Of a stretch of DNA of 59,473 bases, positions 17,968 through 26,774 are shown one piece after another. A program made the translations under genes and the position numbers. The stretch spans positions 1-59,473 of the forward strand of contig CAYJJS010000008.1 of assembly GCA_964370645.1 (NCBI GenBank). The letters run 5' to 3'. The stretch is from CAMQRS01 sp964370645 (GTDB lineage Bacteria; Bacillota_I; Bacilli_A; Erysipelotrichales; Erysipelotrichaceae). Below the pieces are notes generated by a model that saw only the letters and a program-made list of their open reading frames with translations, was not told the DNA's origin and made no database searches. Within the stretch, counting starts at the first letter, position 1; the number at the start of each line of letters is the position of its first letter.

Positions 17968-18678
17968 ATGCAATATTACTTAGAGGTCGTATTCATAAAC
18001 AATGTGCTTGTATCCTTGCTTGCATTCGAACTAAGTGCGAATTTTTCTTTATTGAATATTGCATACACCAAATTCATAAAAGTTTTGGTGTTGGAGCAAG
18101 TATGTTTATTAGTTGCATTATTTATTTATGAGGATGCATTTTTGCTTACATATATTTTTTATATTTTCTTATTTAAAAGAAAATATAAAAGGATGTTTAT
18201 GTATTTCTCTTTACGACTAGTATTGGTTTTATTACAGTTTGTGTTTTGCAGGGGAAATTTTTATGTAGGAAATTATTTTGTGTCTTTTTCTTTTGCCTTG
18301 TCTTTGATTTGGTGCTTGTTTGTATTCCTGTATGCTATTTTATATGTGAAATGGAATGCGTATATTCGTGTATCGGATTTCATTTATGATGTGCGATTTT
18401 CAAAAGGGGTTCGTATCAAGGGATATGTGGATAGTGCAAATTTTGCAACGCATAATACGCTTCCTGTTGTTTTTTTGAAGGAAACATATCGTGATAAAAT
18501 CGTATATGGAATACAGGATTGGATGTTTGTGGAAGGGATTCATGGGGTTGAAAAAAAAGCAGTGTATTTAGCGAAAATAGCGATTAATAGTCATAAAGAA
18601 CAACTTGTATACATATGCTTTAGTAAACAACTCCAATTGCAGTATGGGTGTGATTGTTTGTTGAATGTGGAAATGTAG
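17968..18678 (+). CDS. spoIIGA: Sporulation sigma-E processing aspartic peptidase SpoIIGA
   Basis: 236 aa from ATG 17968 (GGGAGGCG upstream); the frame is open upstream but lies in the promoter. An N-terminal half of about five TM helices (about 5-125) and a C-terminal cytosolic protease domain. The active-site motif reads VDSAN (154-158) instead of the usual D-[ST]-G-N, with NTLPVVFL after it, and the protein is shorter than the roughly 300-aa B. subtilis enzyme. Immediate neighbour of sigE, whose pro-sequence it should cleave in the mother cell. Identification rests on topology, motif and context. Confidence 0.88.
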   Translation: MQYYLEVVFINNVLVSLLAFELSANFSLLNIAYTKFIKVLVLEQVCLLVALFIYEDAFLLTYIFYIFLFKRKYKRMFMYFSLRLVLVLLQFVFCRGNFYVGNYFVSFSFALSLIWCLFVFLYAILYVKWNAYIRVSDFIYDVRFSKGVRIKGYVDSANFATHNTLPVVFLKETYRDKIVYGIQDWMFVEGIHGVEKKAVYLAKIAINSHKEQLVYICFSKQLQLQYGCDCLLNVEM

Positions 18679-18686
18679 GTGAAAAC

Positions 18687-19376
18687 ATGTTAAAGAAATT
18701 ATGGAGATTATTATTTGTTAAAAAATCAAAAAACAATGTGTATTACATTCACGGTAATGATGCACTACCAAAACCATTGTCCAGTGATGATGAGTTACAA
18801 TGTTTAATTGATTTTGAGAAAGGTAGTGAAGTAGCTAGAGATACACTTATTGAGCACAACTTACGATTGGTTATCTTTATTGCGAAACGCTATGAGAGTA
18901 ATCCAATTTTTATGGAGGATTTAATCAGTATTGGTTCCATTGGTTTAATCAAGGCAGTGAATACGTTTAAACGCGACAAGGGGATAAAACTAGTTACATA
19001 CGCATCAAGGTGCATTGAAAATGAAATACTTATGTACCTGCGTAAGAAAAACCGCCGAAAGGTGGAGGTTAGCTTTGATGAGCCACTTAATGTAGATTAT
19101 GATGGTAATGAATTATTGTTGTCAGATATTATTGGTACAGATAAAGATCTGATTGAAAAAGAGTTTGAGAAGAAAGAACAAAAACAACAAATCATGAAGG
19201 CATTAAATACATTAAAGGGACGTGAAAAGTTAATTATGCAGATGCGTTATGGAATCCAACAAGAGGAGTTAACTCAAAAGGATGTAGCATTGATTTTAGG
19301 AATCTCACAGTCTTATATCTCAAGATTAGAAAAGAAAATTATTAAGAAGTTACAAGCATATGTTCAAAATGATTAA
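18687..19376 (+). CDS. sigE: RNA polymerase sigma-E factor precursor (mother cell)
   Basis: 229 aa from ATG 18687 (AGGTGAAA upstream), 8 bases after spoIIGA. The N-terminal pro-sequence (about 1-25, amphipathic, MLKKLWRLLF) is followed by the processing region VYYIHGNDALP. Region 2 (DLISIGSIGLIKAVNTF, TYASRCIENEILMYLRKKNR) and region 4 (GREKLIMQMRYG, TQKDVALILGISQSYISRLE) match sigma-E closely. It drives early mother-cell sporulation genes after cleavage by SpoIIGA. Confidence 0.97.
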   Translation: MLKKLWRLLFVKKSKNNVYYIHGNDALPKPLSSDDELQCLIDFEKGSEVARDTLIEHNLRLVIFIAKRYESNPIFMEDLISIGSIGLIKAVNTFKRDKGIKLVTYASRCIENEILMYLRKKNRRKVEVSFDEPLNVDYDGNELLLSDIIGTDKDLIEKEFEKKEQKQQIMKALNTLKGREKLIMQMRYGIQQEELTQKDVALILGISQSYISRLEKKIIKKLQAYVQND

Positions 19377-19393
19377 TTCACAATTATTGTAAG

Positions 19394-19422
19394 GCATACA
19401 AATATACGTGCAGGGAACACTC
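19394..19422 (+). promoter_or_regulatory. Forespore (sigma-F/sigma-G type) promoter of sigG
   Basis: GCATA (19394-19398), 14-bp spacer, GGGAACACTC (19413-19422), which agrees with the sigma-F -10 pattern GGnRAnAnTW at 9 of 10 positions. It lies in the 67-bp sigE-sigG gap. Confidence 0.6.
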
Positions 19423-19437
19423 CTACTATAGTAGGAG
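19420..19437 (+). promoter_or_regulatory. RBS-sequestering palindrome in the sigG leader
   Basis: CTCCTACTATAGTAGGAG is a perfect 18-bp palindrome; as RNA it forms a 7-bp stem with a TATA loop whose 3' arm contains most of the AGGAGG ribosome site of sigG, 6 bases before the ATG. It probably limits translation. Confidence 0.65.
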
Positions 19438-19443
19438 GATGTC

Positions 19444-20232
19444 ATGAGCAAGCACAAAGTAGAAATTGTGAAAGTGAATACTGCACAGTTGAAAGTTATT
19501 AAAAATGAGGAGATGATGCGCTTATTTACACAGTATATAGCGCATCGTGATCCTATGATTAAAGAAGAATTAATACAGGGGAATTTAAAACTTGTACTAT
19601 CTATGGTACAACGTTTTACAAATCGAAGTGATAATTTAGATGATTTATTTCAGGTTGGGTGTATTGGATTGATTAAGGCGATTGATAATTTTGATTTATC
19701 GCATAATGTGCGATTTTCAACGTATGCAGTGCCTATGATTATGGGGGAAATAAAGCGATATTTGAGAGACAACCAAAGTATTAAGGTGGCAAGGCATTTA
19801 AAAGATGTTGCATATAAAATGTATAAGGAAAAAGAATTGTATATGCAATTGCATAAAGAAGAAGCAAGTATGGAGTATTTGGCAGAAAAGTTAGATGTTC
19901 CATTAAAAGATATTGTGGATGCGCATGGTTGTATGAATAGTGTGATTTCTATCTTTGAACCGATTTATAATAATGATGGAGATGAAATGTATTTATTAGA
20001 CCAAATTAAAGATACGAAAAATGAAGCGGATATGATAAACAATACAATCACATTACGTGAGAGTTTGAAAACACTTCAACAAAAAGAGTTAGATATTATA
20101 AGAAAACGATATTTTGAAGATAAAACACAAAGTGAGATTGCTATGGAACTAGGGATATCACAAGCTCAAGTTTCAAGGTTGGAAAAAAATGCAATTAAAT
20201 CCTTACAAAAGCAATTCAAAATAGAGGTGTAA
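19444..20232 (+). CDS. sigG: RNA polymerase sigma-G factor (forespore)
   Basis: 262 aa, SD GGAGG within a hairpin. Almost the whole protein lines up with sigma-G: MSKHKVEIVKVNT N-terminus, QGNLKLVLSMVQRF, DDLFQVGCIGLIKAIDNFDL, FSTYAVPMIMGEIKRYLRDN, SIFEPIYNNDGD, and the region 4 helix-turn-helix TQSEIAMELGISQAQVSRLE. It directs late forespore genes. The sigE-sigG adjacency is the standard order in spore formers. Confidence 0.97.
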   Translation: MSKHKVEIVKVNTAQLKVIKNEEMMRLFTQYIAHRDPMIKEELIQGNLKLVLSMVQRFTNRSDNLDDLFQVGCIGLIKAIDNFDLSHNVRFSTYAVPMIMGEIKRYLRDNQSIKVARHLKDVAYKMYKEKELYMQLHKEEASMEYLAEKLDVPLKDIVDAHGCMNSVISIFEPIYNNDGDEMYLLDQIKDTKNEADMINNTITLRESLKTLQQKELDIIRKRYFEDKTQSEIAMELGISQAQVSRLEKNAIKSLQKQFKIEV

Positions 20233-20233
20233 A

Positions 20234-20479
20234 ATGCGTTTGCGAAAAATGGAAAGTAAGATTGTAATTAATGTGGAAAGTGGAGAAATTCTTGGTAGTA
20301 TTCATGATATTGAAATAGATACAAATTCTTTTGAGATAAATACTATTTTTGTAGAAGAGAAATCAGGTGTATTAGAGCGAATGATTCCTTGGATTTTTAA
20401 GAGTAAATCTCATAAAATATCTGTGCATAAGATTGAATCTATTGGAAATGATACGATTTTAGTAAGAATGGGAAAGTAA
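20234..20479 (+). CDS. ylmC: PRC-barrel protein, YlmC/YmxH family
   Basis: 81 aa, SD GAGGTG, one base after sigG. A small PRC-barrel-like beta protein (SKIVINVESGEILGSIHDIE, then ISVHKIESIGNDTILV) of the YlmC/YmxH family found beside sigG in spore-forming Firmicutes. Its role is unclear; probably sporulation-associated. Confidence 0.85.
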   Translation: MRLRKMESKIVINVESGEILGSIHDIEIDTNSFEINTIFVEEKSGVLERMIPWIFKSKSHKISVHKIESIGNDTILVRMGK

Positions 20480-20501
20480 AGACAAAAGTCTTTACTTTTT
20501 G
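20475..20501 (+). terminator. Terminator of the spoIIGA-sigE-sigG-ylmC cluster
   Basis: AGTAAAGAC/GTCTTTACT stem with AAAA loop and a T run. Confidence 0.85.
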
Positions 20502-20566
20502 TTGTGAAAAGATTGCATTCATATATATTAACTATTAAGATATATGTAATAGATAGGAGATTGATT

Positions 20567-22528
20567 ATGGAAGCAATTAAGATAGAAGACTTTGTGAGTT
20601 TTAAGTATTTAAGTAATATAATGACACATGAGAGTGGTACATATTTTGTGCAAACAACATGTAATAAAGAGGATAATGCATATGAAGCAAATATTTATAG
20701 ATATGGTGATAGTGGAGTACAGAAGATAACAAGTGGAAATAAGGAATCTAGTTTTCAATTTTTAGATGATCAACATCTTGTGTTTACTAGTATTCGAGAA
20801 AAGCAAGATCAGGCAAAAATAGAGGCACAAGAAGAACTGAGTGTGTTTTATAAAATGCCTTTGCATGGTGGTGAAGCGAGAGTCTTGTGTAGGGTTCCAT
20901 TACAAGTAGCAAGTTTTACATGTATAGATGCAGACACTTTGTTGTTAGATGTAAATTATAGCTTGCGTTTCTCACATATGTATACACTGAAAGATAAAGA
21001 GGAAATCTTACAAGCGAAAAATGATATTGCACATTATGAAACCTTTGAAAGTGTTCCTTTTTATTTTAATGGGGTTGGTTTTTTACGAGATCGCATACGT
21101 AAGTTGTTTGTTTATAAAATATCAAGTAATCAATTGCAAGCCATTAGTGAAGATGATGTTAGTGTAAGTGGATATGAGTATAAGGAAGGAAAAGTCTTAT
21201 ATACATGTCAAAAAGTAGTAAAGCGTAAGCAATATAAACATGCTTTATGTGAATATACATTCGCAAATGAAAAAACAGAGGTATTGATTGCTCAAAAGGA
21301 ATATAGTATAAGTGTTGCTACTTATTTAGAAGATAAAATTTTATTTTTAGGAAATAAAGAGCTGGTACATGGTATGAATGAAAATGCGAAATTCTTTGTA
21401 TATGATTGCACAAAAAAAGAAATCAAATGTATCCATGATTACACATACAACTGTTACAACAGTGTGGGTAGTGATGTGCGTTTTGGTGGTGGTAGAGCAT
21501 TTAAAGTGTATGAGGGTCGTTTTTATTTTGTATCTACTAGGGAGTGTCATGCGCACCTATACAGTATTGATTTAGCTGGTGAAATACACTTAGAAGTAGA
21601 AGTTAATGGGAGTGTTGATTGTTTTGATGTTTGTGACAAAGGAATTCATTTTATTGCATTGATGGATAATCAATTGCAAGAGGTATATGCATACAAGGAC
21701 GAAATGAAGCAACTTACAAAACAAAATACAGCATTAGATCAAAAATATGTAGCGGATTATCAAGAGGTTGTTTTTGAAAATGATGGGATTTCTTTTACTG
21801 GTTGGGTATTGCTTCCACAAGACTATGATCCAAATAAAAGCTATCCTACATTATTAGATATTCATGGAGGACCCAAAACAGTATATGGTAAAGTGTACTA
21901 TCATGAGATGCAAGTACTAGCAAATATGGGATTTATTGTTTGTTTCACAAACCCAAGGGGAAGTGATGGTAGAGATAATGCTTTTATGGATATATTTGGA
22001 AAATATGGTAGCATAGATTATGATGATTTGATGAAGTTTATGGATTGTGTTATTGCACGCTTTAGCGTTGATACAGAGCGTTTAGGAGTGTTTGGTGGTT
22101 CTTATGGTGGGTTTATGACAAACTGGATTGTTTCGCATACAACACGTTTTAAAGCGGCTGTAAGTCAACGTTGTATTAGCAATTGGATATCTTTTTATGG
22201 AACGAGTGATATTGGGACGATGTTTACTGAAGATCAATTGCATGCGAATATTTTCACATCAATGGAAAAATTATGGGATCATTCGCCTTTGAAGTATGTA
22301 AGCAATGTGAAAACACCTACATTAATTATTCATAGTGATGAAGATTATCGTTGTCCATTAGAACAAGGGCTACAATTTTATACAGCACTTGTAGATTTAG
22401 GTGTAGAAACAAGATTTTTGATGTTGAAGGGTGAAAACCATGATTTATCGCGATCTGGTAAAATAATTCCTAGAATCAAACGATTGGAAGAAATTTGCGA
22501 TTGGATGCAAAAATATTTACAAGTATAA
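20567..22528 (+). CDS. S9-family serine peptidase (acylaminoacyl-peptidase/DPP-like)
   Basis: 653 aa from ATG 20567 (TAGGAG upstream; an in-frame start at 20504 has no SD). A beta-propeller-like N-terminal region (about 1-390) and a C-terminal alpha/beta hydrolase domain with LDIHGGPKTVYG oxyanion loop, nucleophile in FGGSYGGF, Asp in IHSDEDYRCP and His in GENHDLSR. No signal peptide, so a cytoplasmic oligopeptidase that trims short peptides. Monocistronic with its own terminator. Confidence 0.92.
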   Translation: MEAIKIEDFVSFKYLSNIMTHESGTYFVQTTCNKEDNAYEANIYRYGDSGVQKITSGNKESSFQFLDDQHLVFTSIREKQDQAKIEAQEELSVFYKMPLHGGEARVLCRVPLQVASFTCIDADTLLLDVNYSLRFSHMYTLKDKEEILQAKNDIAHYETFESVPFYFNGVGFLRDRIRKLFVYKISSNQLQAISEDDVSVSGYEYKEGKVLYTCQKVVKRKQYKHALCEYTFANEKTEVLIAQKEYSISVATYLEDKILFLGNKELVHGMNENAKFFVYDCTKKEIKCIHDYTYNCYNSVGSDVRFGGGRAFKVYEGRFYFVSTRECHAHLYSIDLAGEIHLEVEVNGSVDCFDVCDKGIHFIALMDNQLQEVYAYKDEMKQLTKQNTALDQKYVADYQEVVFENDGISFTGWVLLPQDYDPNKSYPTLLDIHGGPKTVYGKVYYHEMQVLANMGFIVCFTNPRGSDGRDNAFMDIFGKYGSIDYDDLMKFMDCVIARFSVDTERLGVFGGSYGGFMTNWIVSHTTRFKAAVSQRCISNWISFYGTSDIGTMFTEDQLHANIFTSMEKLWDHSPLKYVSNVKTPTLIIHSDEDYRCPLEQGLQFYTALVDLGVETRFLMLKGENHDLSRSGKIIPRIKRLEEICDWMQKYLQV

Positions 22529-22533
22529 TGGAT

Positions 22534-22567
22534 AAGGTAGAGATGCAACTCCTCTCTACCTTTTTTT
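22534..22567 (+). terminator. Terminator after the S9 peptidase
   Basis: AAGGTAGAGA pairs with TCTCTACCTT, followed by a T run. Confidence 0.85.
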
Positions 22568-22604
22568 GTTTTTACGTGTATAATGTAGAGGATAGAGGTA
22601 GAAT

Positions 22605-23939
22605 ATGAGGCAAAATGATTTATTAGTGAGTAGTGTAAGTAGTGCATTAATGAAATTTACTTTCCCAATTTTATGTGCATTGTTACTGCAAACTTTATAT
22701 GGTTCAGTGGATATGTTAATTGTAGGTAATTTTAGTGATGTAGCAAATGTTTCGGCAGTATCTACAGGTAGTCAATTTATGATGATTGTGACTTCTTTAT
22801 GTACAGGTTTGGCTATGGGTACAACCATTTTACTTTCAAGTAAAATGGGAGAAGGTAAGCAAGAGGAAGTGAAAAGCATTGTGTTTCATGCTATTTGTTT
22901 ATTTACTTGTATTGCAATTGTATTGAGTGTGATTTGTTTATGTCAAATGGACCGTATTATTGCTTTTATGAATACACCTAAGGATGCACACGTACAAACT
23001 TATAACTATATGTTTTATAGTTTCTCAGGGATTTTAATGGTGTTTTTATACAATGTGCTGGGAAGTGTTTTTCGTGCATTAGGGGATGCGAGAACGCCTT
23101 TGATTGCGGTTGGTATTGCTTGTGTTTTCAACATACTTTTTGATTTATTGTTGGTTGGTGGATTGCATATGGGTGCGCAAGGTGCAGCCATTGCAACGAT
23201 TAGTGCACAAGGGTTGAGCGTGTTGATTTGCGGAGTTCGCATTTTGCGTAGTGAAGAAGGTATTTTGCGATTACATAAAAAAGATTGTGTATATAAGGGG
23301 AGATATATCAAGCAAATGCTTGTATTAGGATTTCCAATTGCACTTCAAAGTGTATTAGTGAACTTCTCTTTTTTGTTTATCACAATGATGATCAATCAAT
23401 ATGGTATCGTATATTCTGCTGCGGTAGGTGTTTGTGAAAAGGTGTGTGGAATTATTATGCTTGTACCAATGGCTTTCATGCAATCATTGTCTGTGTTTGT
23501 TGCACAAAACATAGGTGCAAAACAAATGAAACGAGTGAATCAGGGATTACGTTTTACACTTATGATTTCTTTTTTGTTTTGTTTGCTGATGGCGTATGTA
23601 TCTTGTTTCCATGGAGCCTACTTATTGCGTTTATTTACTAGTGATGCACAAGTGATTGCACAAGCAAGTGAGTATTTAAAAGCGTATGCTTTTGATACAC
23701 TTTTAGTGGCATTTACGTTTTGCTTTTCTGGTTATTTTAGTGGGGCAGGGAAGACTTTGTTTGTGATGATACAAGGAATTGTAGGTTCTTTGTTTTTTAG
23801 AATTGTTTTCACATTATATTTTGTGTCTATGACACCATTTTCTTTGTTTCGTGTTGGGTTGGCGATACCTATTGCTTCCATGGTTCAAATTATTATGTGT
23901 GTTATTTACTATATATATCAAAGGCGAAGTAAGCAATAG
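22605..23939 (+). CDS. MATE-family efflux transporter
   Basis: 444 aa, GAGGTAGA before the start and a TATAATG box about 25 bases further up. Twelve hydrophobic segments with the MATE pattern: FPILCALLLQTLYGSVDMLIVGNF at the start, VFRALGDARTPLIAV after helix 5, and FVAQNIGAKQMKRVNQG in the second half. A cation-coupled drug/metabolite exporter of unknown substrate, in the same DinF/NorM-like branch as the pump at 35334. Confidence 0.93.
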   Translation: MRQNDLLVSSVSSALMKFTFPILCALLLQTLYGSVDMLIVGNFSDVANVSAVSTGSQFMMIVTSLCTGLAMGTTILLSSKMGEGKQEEVKSIVFHAICLFTCIAIVLSVICLCQMDRIIAFMNTPKDAHVQTYNYMFYSFSGILMVFLYNVLGSVFRALGDARTPLIAVGIACVFNILFDLLLVGGLHMGAQGAAIATISAQGLSVLICGVRILRSEEGILRLHKKDCVYKGRYIKQMLVLGFPIALQSVLVNFSFLFITMMINQYGIVYSAAVGVCEKVCGIIMLVPMAFMQSLSVFVAQNIGAKQMKRVNQGLRFTLMISFLFCLLMAYVSCFHGAYLLRLFTSDAQVIAQASEYLKAYAFDTLLVAFTFCFSGYFSGAGKTLFVMIQGIVGSLFFRIVFTLYFVSMTPFSLFRVGLAIPIASMVQIIMCVIYYIYQRRSKQ

Positions 23940-24012
23940 GGTTGTAACTTAACACAATCACTTTAAATTGTTCACTAATTCATGTACAATAATAAACAAG
24001 CAGGAGGGTATT

Positions 24013-25176
24013 ATGATTCAAATAAGAAAAGAGATTAAAGACTTAAAAGCAGAGGTTACTACGCATCGTAGACAATTACATCAAATTCCTGAAATAGGGT
24101 TGGATACAGTGAAGACTAAGGCTTATATTATTCAAGCTTTACAACAAATTGGTTCATTGAAAATAGAAGAAGGATATGCTGAAAACGGTGTTGTCGCATA
24201 TTTGCATGTTGGTGAGGATTTTCCTTCGATTGGTTTTCGTTGCGATATGGATGCATTGCCAATTTTAGAGGAAAATGAGGTTTCATTTATTTCTAAGCAT
24301 GAAGGATGCTCACATGCTTGTGGACACGATGGGCATATGGCTGCAATCTTAGGAAGTATTTCTTACTTTGTGAAACATGTTGACGCATTAACTTGTAATT
24401 TAGTGTTTATTTTCCAACCTGGGGAAGAAGGTCCTGGTGGAGCAAAGTTAATGATTCGTGATGGATTGTTTGAAAAGTATCCTATGCGTTATGTGATTGG
24501 AACACATTTAATGAATGATGTAGAAAAAGGAAAAATTGCATGTTGTGCTGGACCAATTATGGCACGTAATGGTGAATTTGTTGTGGATATACATGGGGTG
24601 AGTGCACATGGTGCACAAGCTTATGAGGGAAGGGATGCGATTGTAGGTGCTGCAGCATTGATTACACAACTGCAAAGTATTGTATCTCGAAGTATTGATC
24701 CACTGCGATCTACGGTGATTAGCGTTGGTAAGATTCATGGTGGACAAGCAAGAAATCAGATTAGTGATCATGTACATATGTTGGGAACCATTCGTTCTTT
24801 TCACGATGATAGTTATGAATTAATGAAAAAAAGAATGCAAGAAGTGTGTGATGGTGTAGGACTATCATATGGTGTAGATGTGAAGTTGAGTATAGAAGAT
24901 TACTATTATGCGGTAGAAAATGATGCGTATTTAAATGCTGTTTTACAAGAGGCTTTGGGTGAGGATTTCATCCAACAAGTACCAAAAATGACGGCAGAAG
25001 ATTTTTCTTATTATCAAAAAGAAGTCCCTGGTCTTTTCTACTTTACAGGCGTAGGAGATGCACAACATACAAATAATATTCATAATTGCCGATTTAACTT
25101 TGATGAAGAAGCCTTGTTGAATAGTGTTGAATGTAATGTTCGTATACTTGAAAAATTAGGAGTTTATCATGATTGA
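24013..25176 (+). CDS. M20D-family amidohydrolase (N-acyl amino acid/hippurate hydrolase type)
   Basis: 387 aa from ATG 24013 (CAGGAGGG upstream). Di-metal peptidase-like fold with HRRQLHQIPEIGLDT, the metal-binding Cys/His segments SHACGHDGHMA, FQPGEEGPGGA, GTHLM and the dimerisation domain (about 180-295, GVSAHGAQAYEGRDAI), then MTAEDFSYY and the C-terminal HNCRF. It probably removes acyl groups from amino acids or peptides. It overlaps the next gene by 8 bases. Confidence 0.93.
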   Translation: MIQIRKEIKDLKAEVTTHRRQLHQIPEIGLDTVKTKAYIIQALQQIGSLKIEEGYAENGVVAYLHVGEDFPSIGFRCDMDALPILEENEVSFISKHEGCSHACGHDGHMAAILGSISYFVKHVDALTCNLVFIFQPGEEGPGGAKLMIRDGLFEKYPMRYVIGTHLMNDVEKGKIACCAGPIMARNGEFVVDIHGVSAHGAQAYEGRDAIVGAAALITQLQSIVSRSIDPLRSTVISVGKIHGGQARNQISDHVHMLGTIRSFHDDSYELMKKRMQEVCDGVGLSYGVDVKLSIEDYYYAVENDAYLNAVLQEALGEDFIQQVPKMTAEDFSYYQKEVPGLFYFTGVGDAQHTNNIHNCRFNFDEEALLNSVECNVRILEKLGVYHD

Positions 25177-25915
25177 TACACATTGTCATATTTTATGGGG
25201 TGTAGATGACGCATCGCAGTGTGAACGTCAAAGTTTAGATATGTTGCATATTGCCCAAAATGATGGTGTGAAAGAAATTATTGCGACACCACATATTAAA
25301 ATGGGCTTATTTGAAAATACTTATGAACAGTTGCACCAAGCCTACATCCAACTATTAAAAACAATACAAAAACACAATATACAAGTGAAAGTATATCTAG
25401 GTGCAGAAAATTATGTTAGTAAGAAAAGCATGCATTTATTAAAAGAGAAAAAATTTGTGCCTTTAGTAAATAGTAACTATATTTTGATTGAATTTGCCTG
25501 GACAAAAAATATACACGATAACCCAACTTTATACATTAAGCAATTTATTGAGGCAGGTTATAGACCAATTATTGCGCATCCTGAGCGATATGAATGGGTA
25601 CATGAAGATTATAGTTTATTGAAAACATGGAAAGAATTAGGTTGTTTGTTGCAAGTGAATCGTACGAGCATTTTATCATTAGACTCTATGAAAAAGGCAA
25701 ATACATATGCGCAAAAAATGTTAGCAGATGGATTTGTGGATATTATAGCTAGCGATGCACATCATGCATATGCTCCTAGATTTATTAAGTTAAGTGATGT
25801 ATATACATTTGTTTGCACTCACTATAGTGAATCACTAGCAAAAAAATGTCTTATTGACACGCCAAAAATGATTATTAATGCGGGGAAGGAAAATACAAAT
25901 GATCCAAGTCAATAA
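25169..25915 (+). CDS. PHP-family protein tyrosine phosphatase (CpsB/YwqE-like)
   Basis: 248 aa. PHP metallophosphatase with IDTHCHILWGVDDA, ATPHIKMG, GAENYVS, HPERYEW and ASDAHHAY metal-binding motifs, as in CpsB/YwqE enzymes that dephosphorylate capsule-type tyrosine kinases. No capsule kinase or polysaccharide genes lie nearby, so the substrate is uncertain. Translation is coupled to the amidohydrolase (8-base overlap) and to the ABC ATPase behind it. Confidence 0.88.
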   Translation: MIDTHCHILWGVDDASQCERQSLDMLHIAQNDGVKEIIATPHIKMGLFENTYEQLHQAYIQLLKTIQKHNIQVKVYLGAENYVSKKSMHLLKEKKFVPLVNSNYILIEFAWTKNIHDNPTLYIKQFIEAGYRPIIAHPERYEWVHEDYSLLKTWKELGCLLQVNRTSILSLDSMKKANTYAQKMLADGFVDIIASDAHHAYAPRFIKLSDVYTFVCTHYSESLAKKCLIDTPKMIINAGKENTNDPSQ

Positions 25916-26774
25916 TATTTGTAAAGATTATGGTAATGGGTGTGGTGTATTCGACTTGAATTTTCGTGTAAACCAAGGAGAAATTCTTGGTTTTTTAGGA
26001 CCTAACGGTGCAGGAAAAACAACAACGATTCGTTTATTGATGGGATTTTTAAAACCTACTCAAGGTTCATTAAGCATATGTGGTATGGATTGTTTTAGAC
26101 AACAAGATCAAATTCAAAAAGAAGTAGGATATCTGCCAGGAGAGATACATTGTATGGATGAAATGAGTGGAATACAGTTTATTCGCTTTATAGCAGATAT
26201 GAAGAGAATGAAAAACTTCGATAAAATGGAGTATTTGATTGAATACTTTGCATTAGATAAAAATCAAATCATTCGTAAAATGTCTAAAGGGATGAAACAA
26301 AAAGTAGCAATTATTTGTGCATTTATGCACGATCCAAAAATCCTTATATTGGATGAGCCAACTAGTGGATTAGATCCATTAATGCAAAATAAGTTTGTTT
26401 CTTTATTGTTGAAAGAAAAACAAAATGGAAAGACAATATTGATGTCTTCACACATGTTTGAAGAAGTTGAAAAAACATGTGATAGGGTAGTGATTATAAA
26501 AGAGGGAAGAAGTATGGCACTGACGAGTATAGAAGAAGTTGTGAATTCACAGAAAAAAACATATGAAATTTCTTTTTATGAAGCTAGTGAAGCACACTCT
26601 TTTTGTACATTGATGGATGGTGAGCAAGTATCAAATACACATGTACAAGTGCAAGTGCAAAATGTTGATGCGTTAATTGCTCAGTTGCGTGATTATCGTA
26701 TCAAAGATATCACACGCATTCAACAAAGCCTTGAGCAGCTATTCTTAGAATATTATGGAGGGGAAAATGATTAA
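25899..26774 (+). CDS. ABC-2 type transporter ATP-binding protein
   Basis: 291 aa. ATG 25899 has GGGGAAGGA at a suitable distance and gives a natural N-terminus MIQVNNICKDYG; an ATG at 25878 lies before that SD. Walker A GPNGAGKTTT, signature MSKGMKQKVAIICAF, Walker B ILILDEPTSGLDP, H-loop SSHMFEE; the C-terminal 80 residues are the accessory domain common in ABC-2 exporters. Pairs with the permease that overlaps it by 8 bases. Confidence 0.93.
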   Translation: MIQVNNICKDYGNGCGVFDLNFRVNQGEILGFLGPNGAGKTTTIRLLMGFLKPTQGSLSICGMDCFRQQDQIQKEVGYLPGEIHCMDEMSGIQFIRFIADMKRMKNFDKMEYLIEYFALDKNQIIRKMSKGMKQKVAIICAFMHDPKILILDEPTSGLDPLMQNKFVSLLLKEKQNGKTILMSSHMFEEVEKTCDRVVIIKEGRSMALTSIEEVVNSQKKTYEISFYEASEAHSFCTLMDGEQVSNTHVQVQVQNVDALIAQLRDYRIKDITRIQQSLEQLFLEYYGGEND

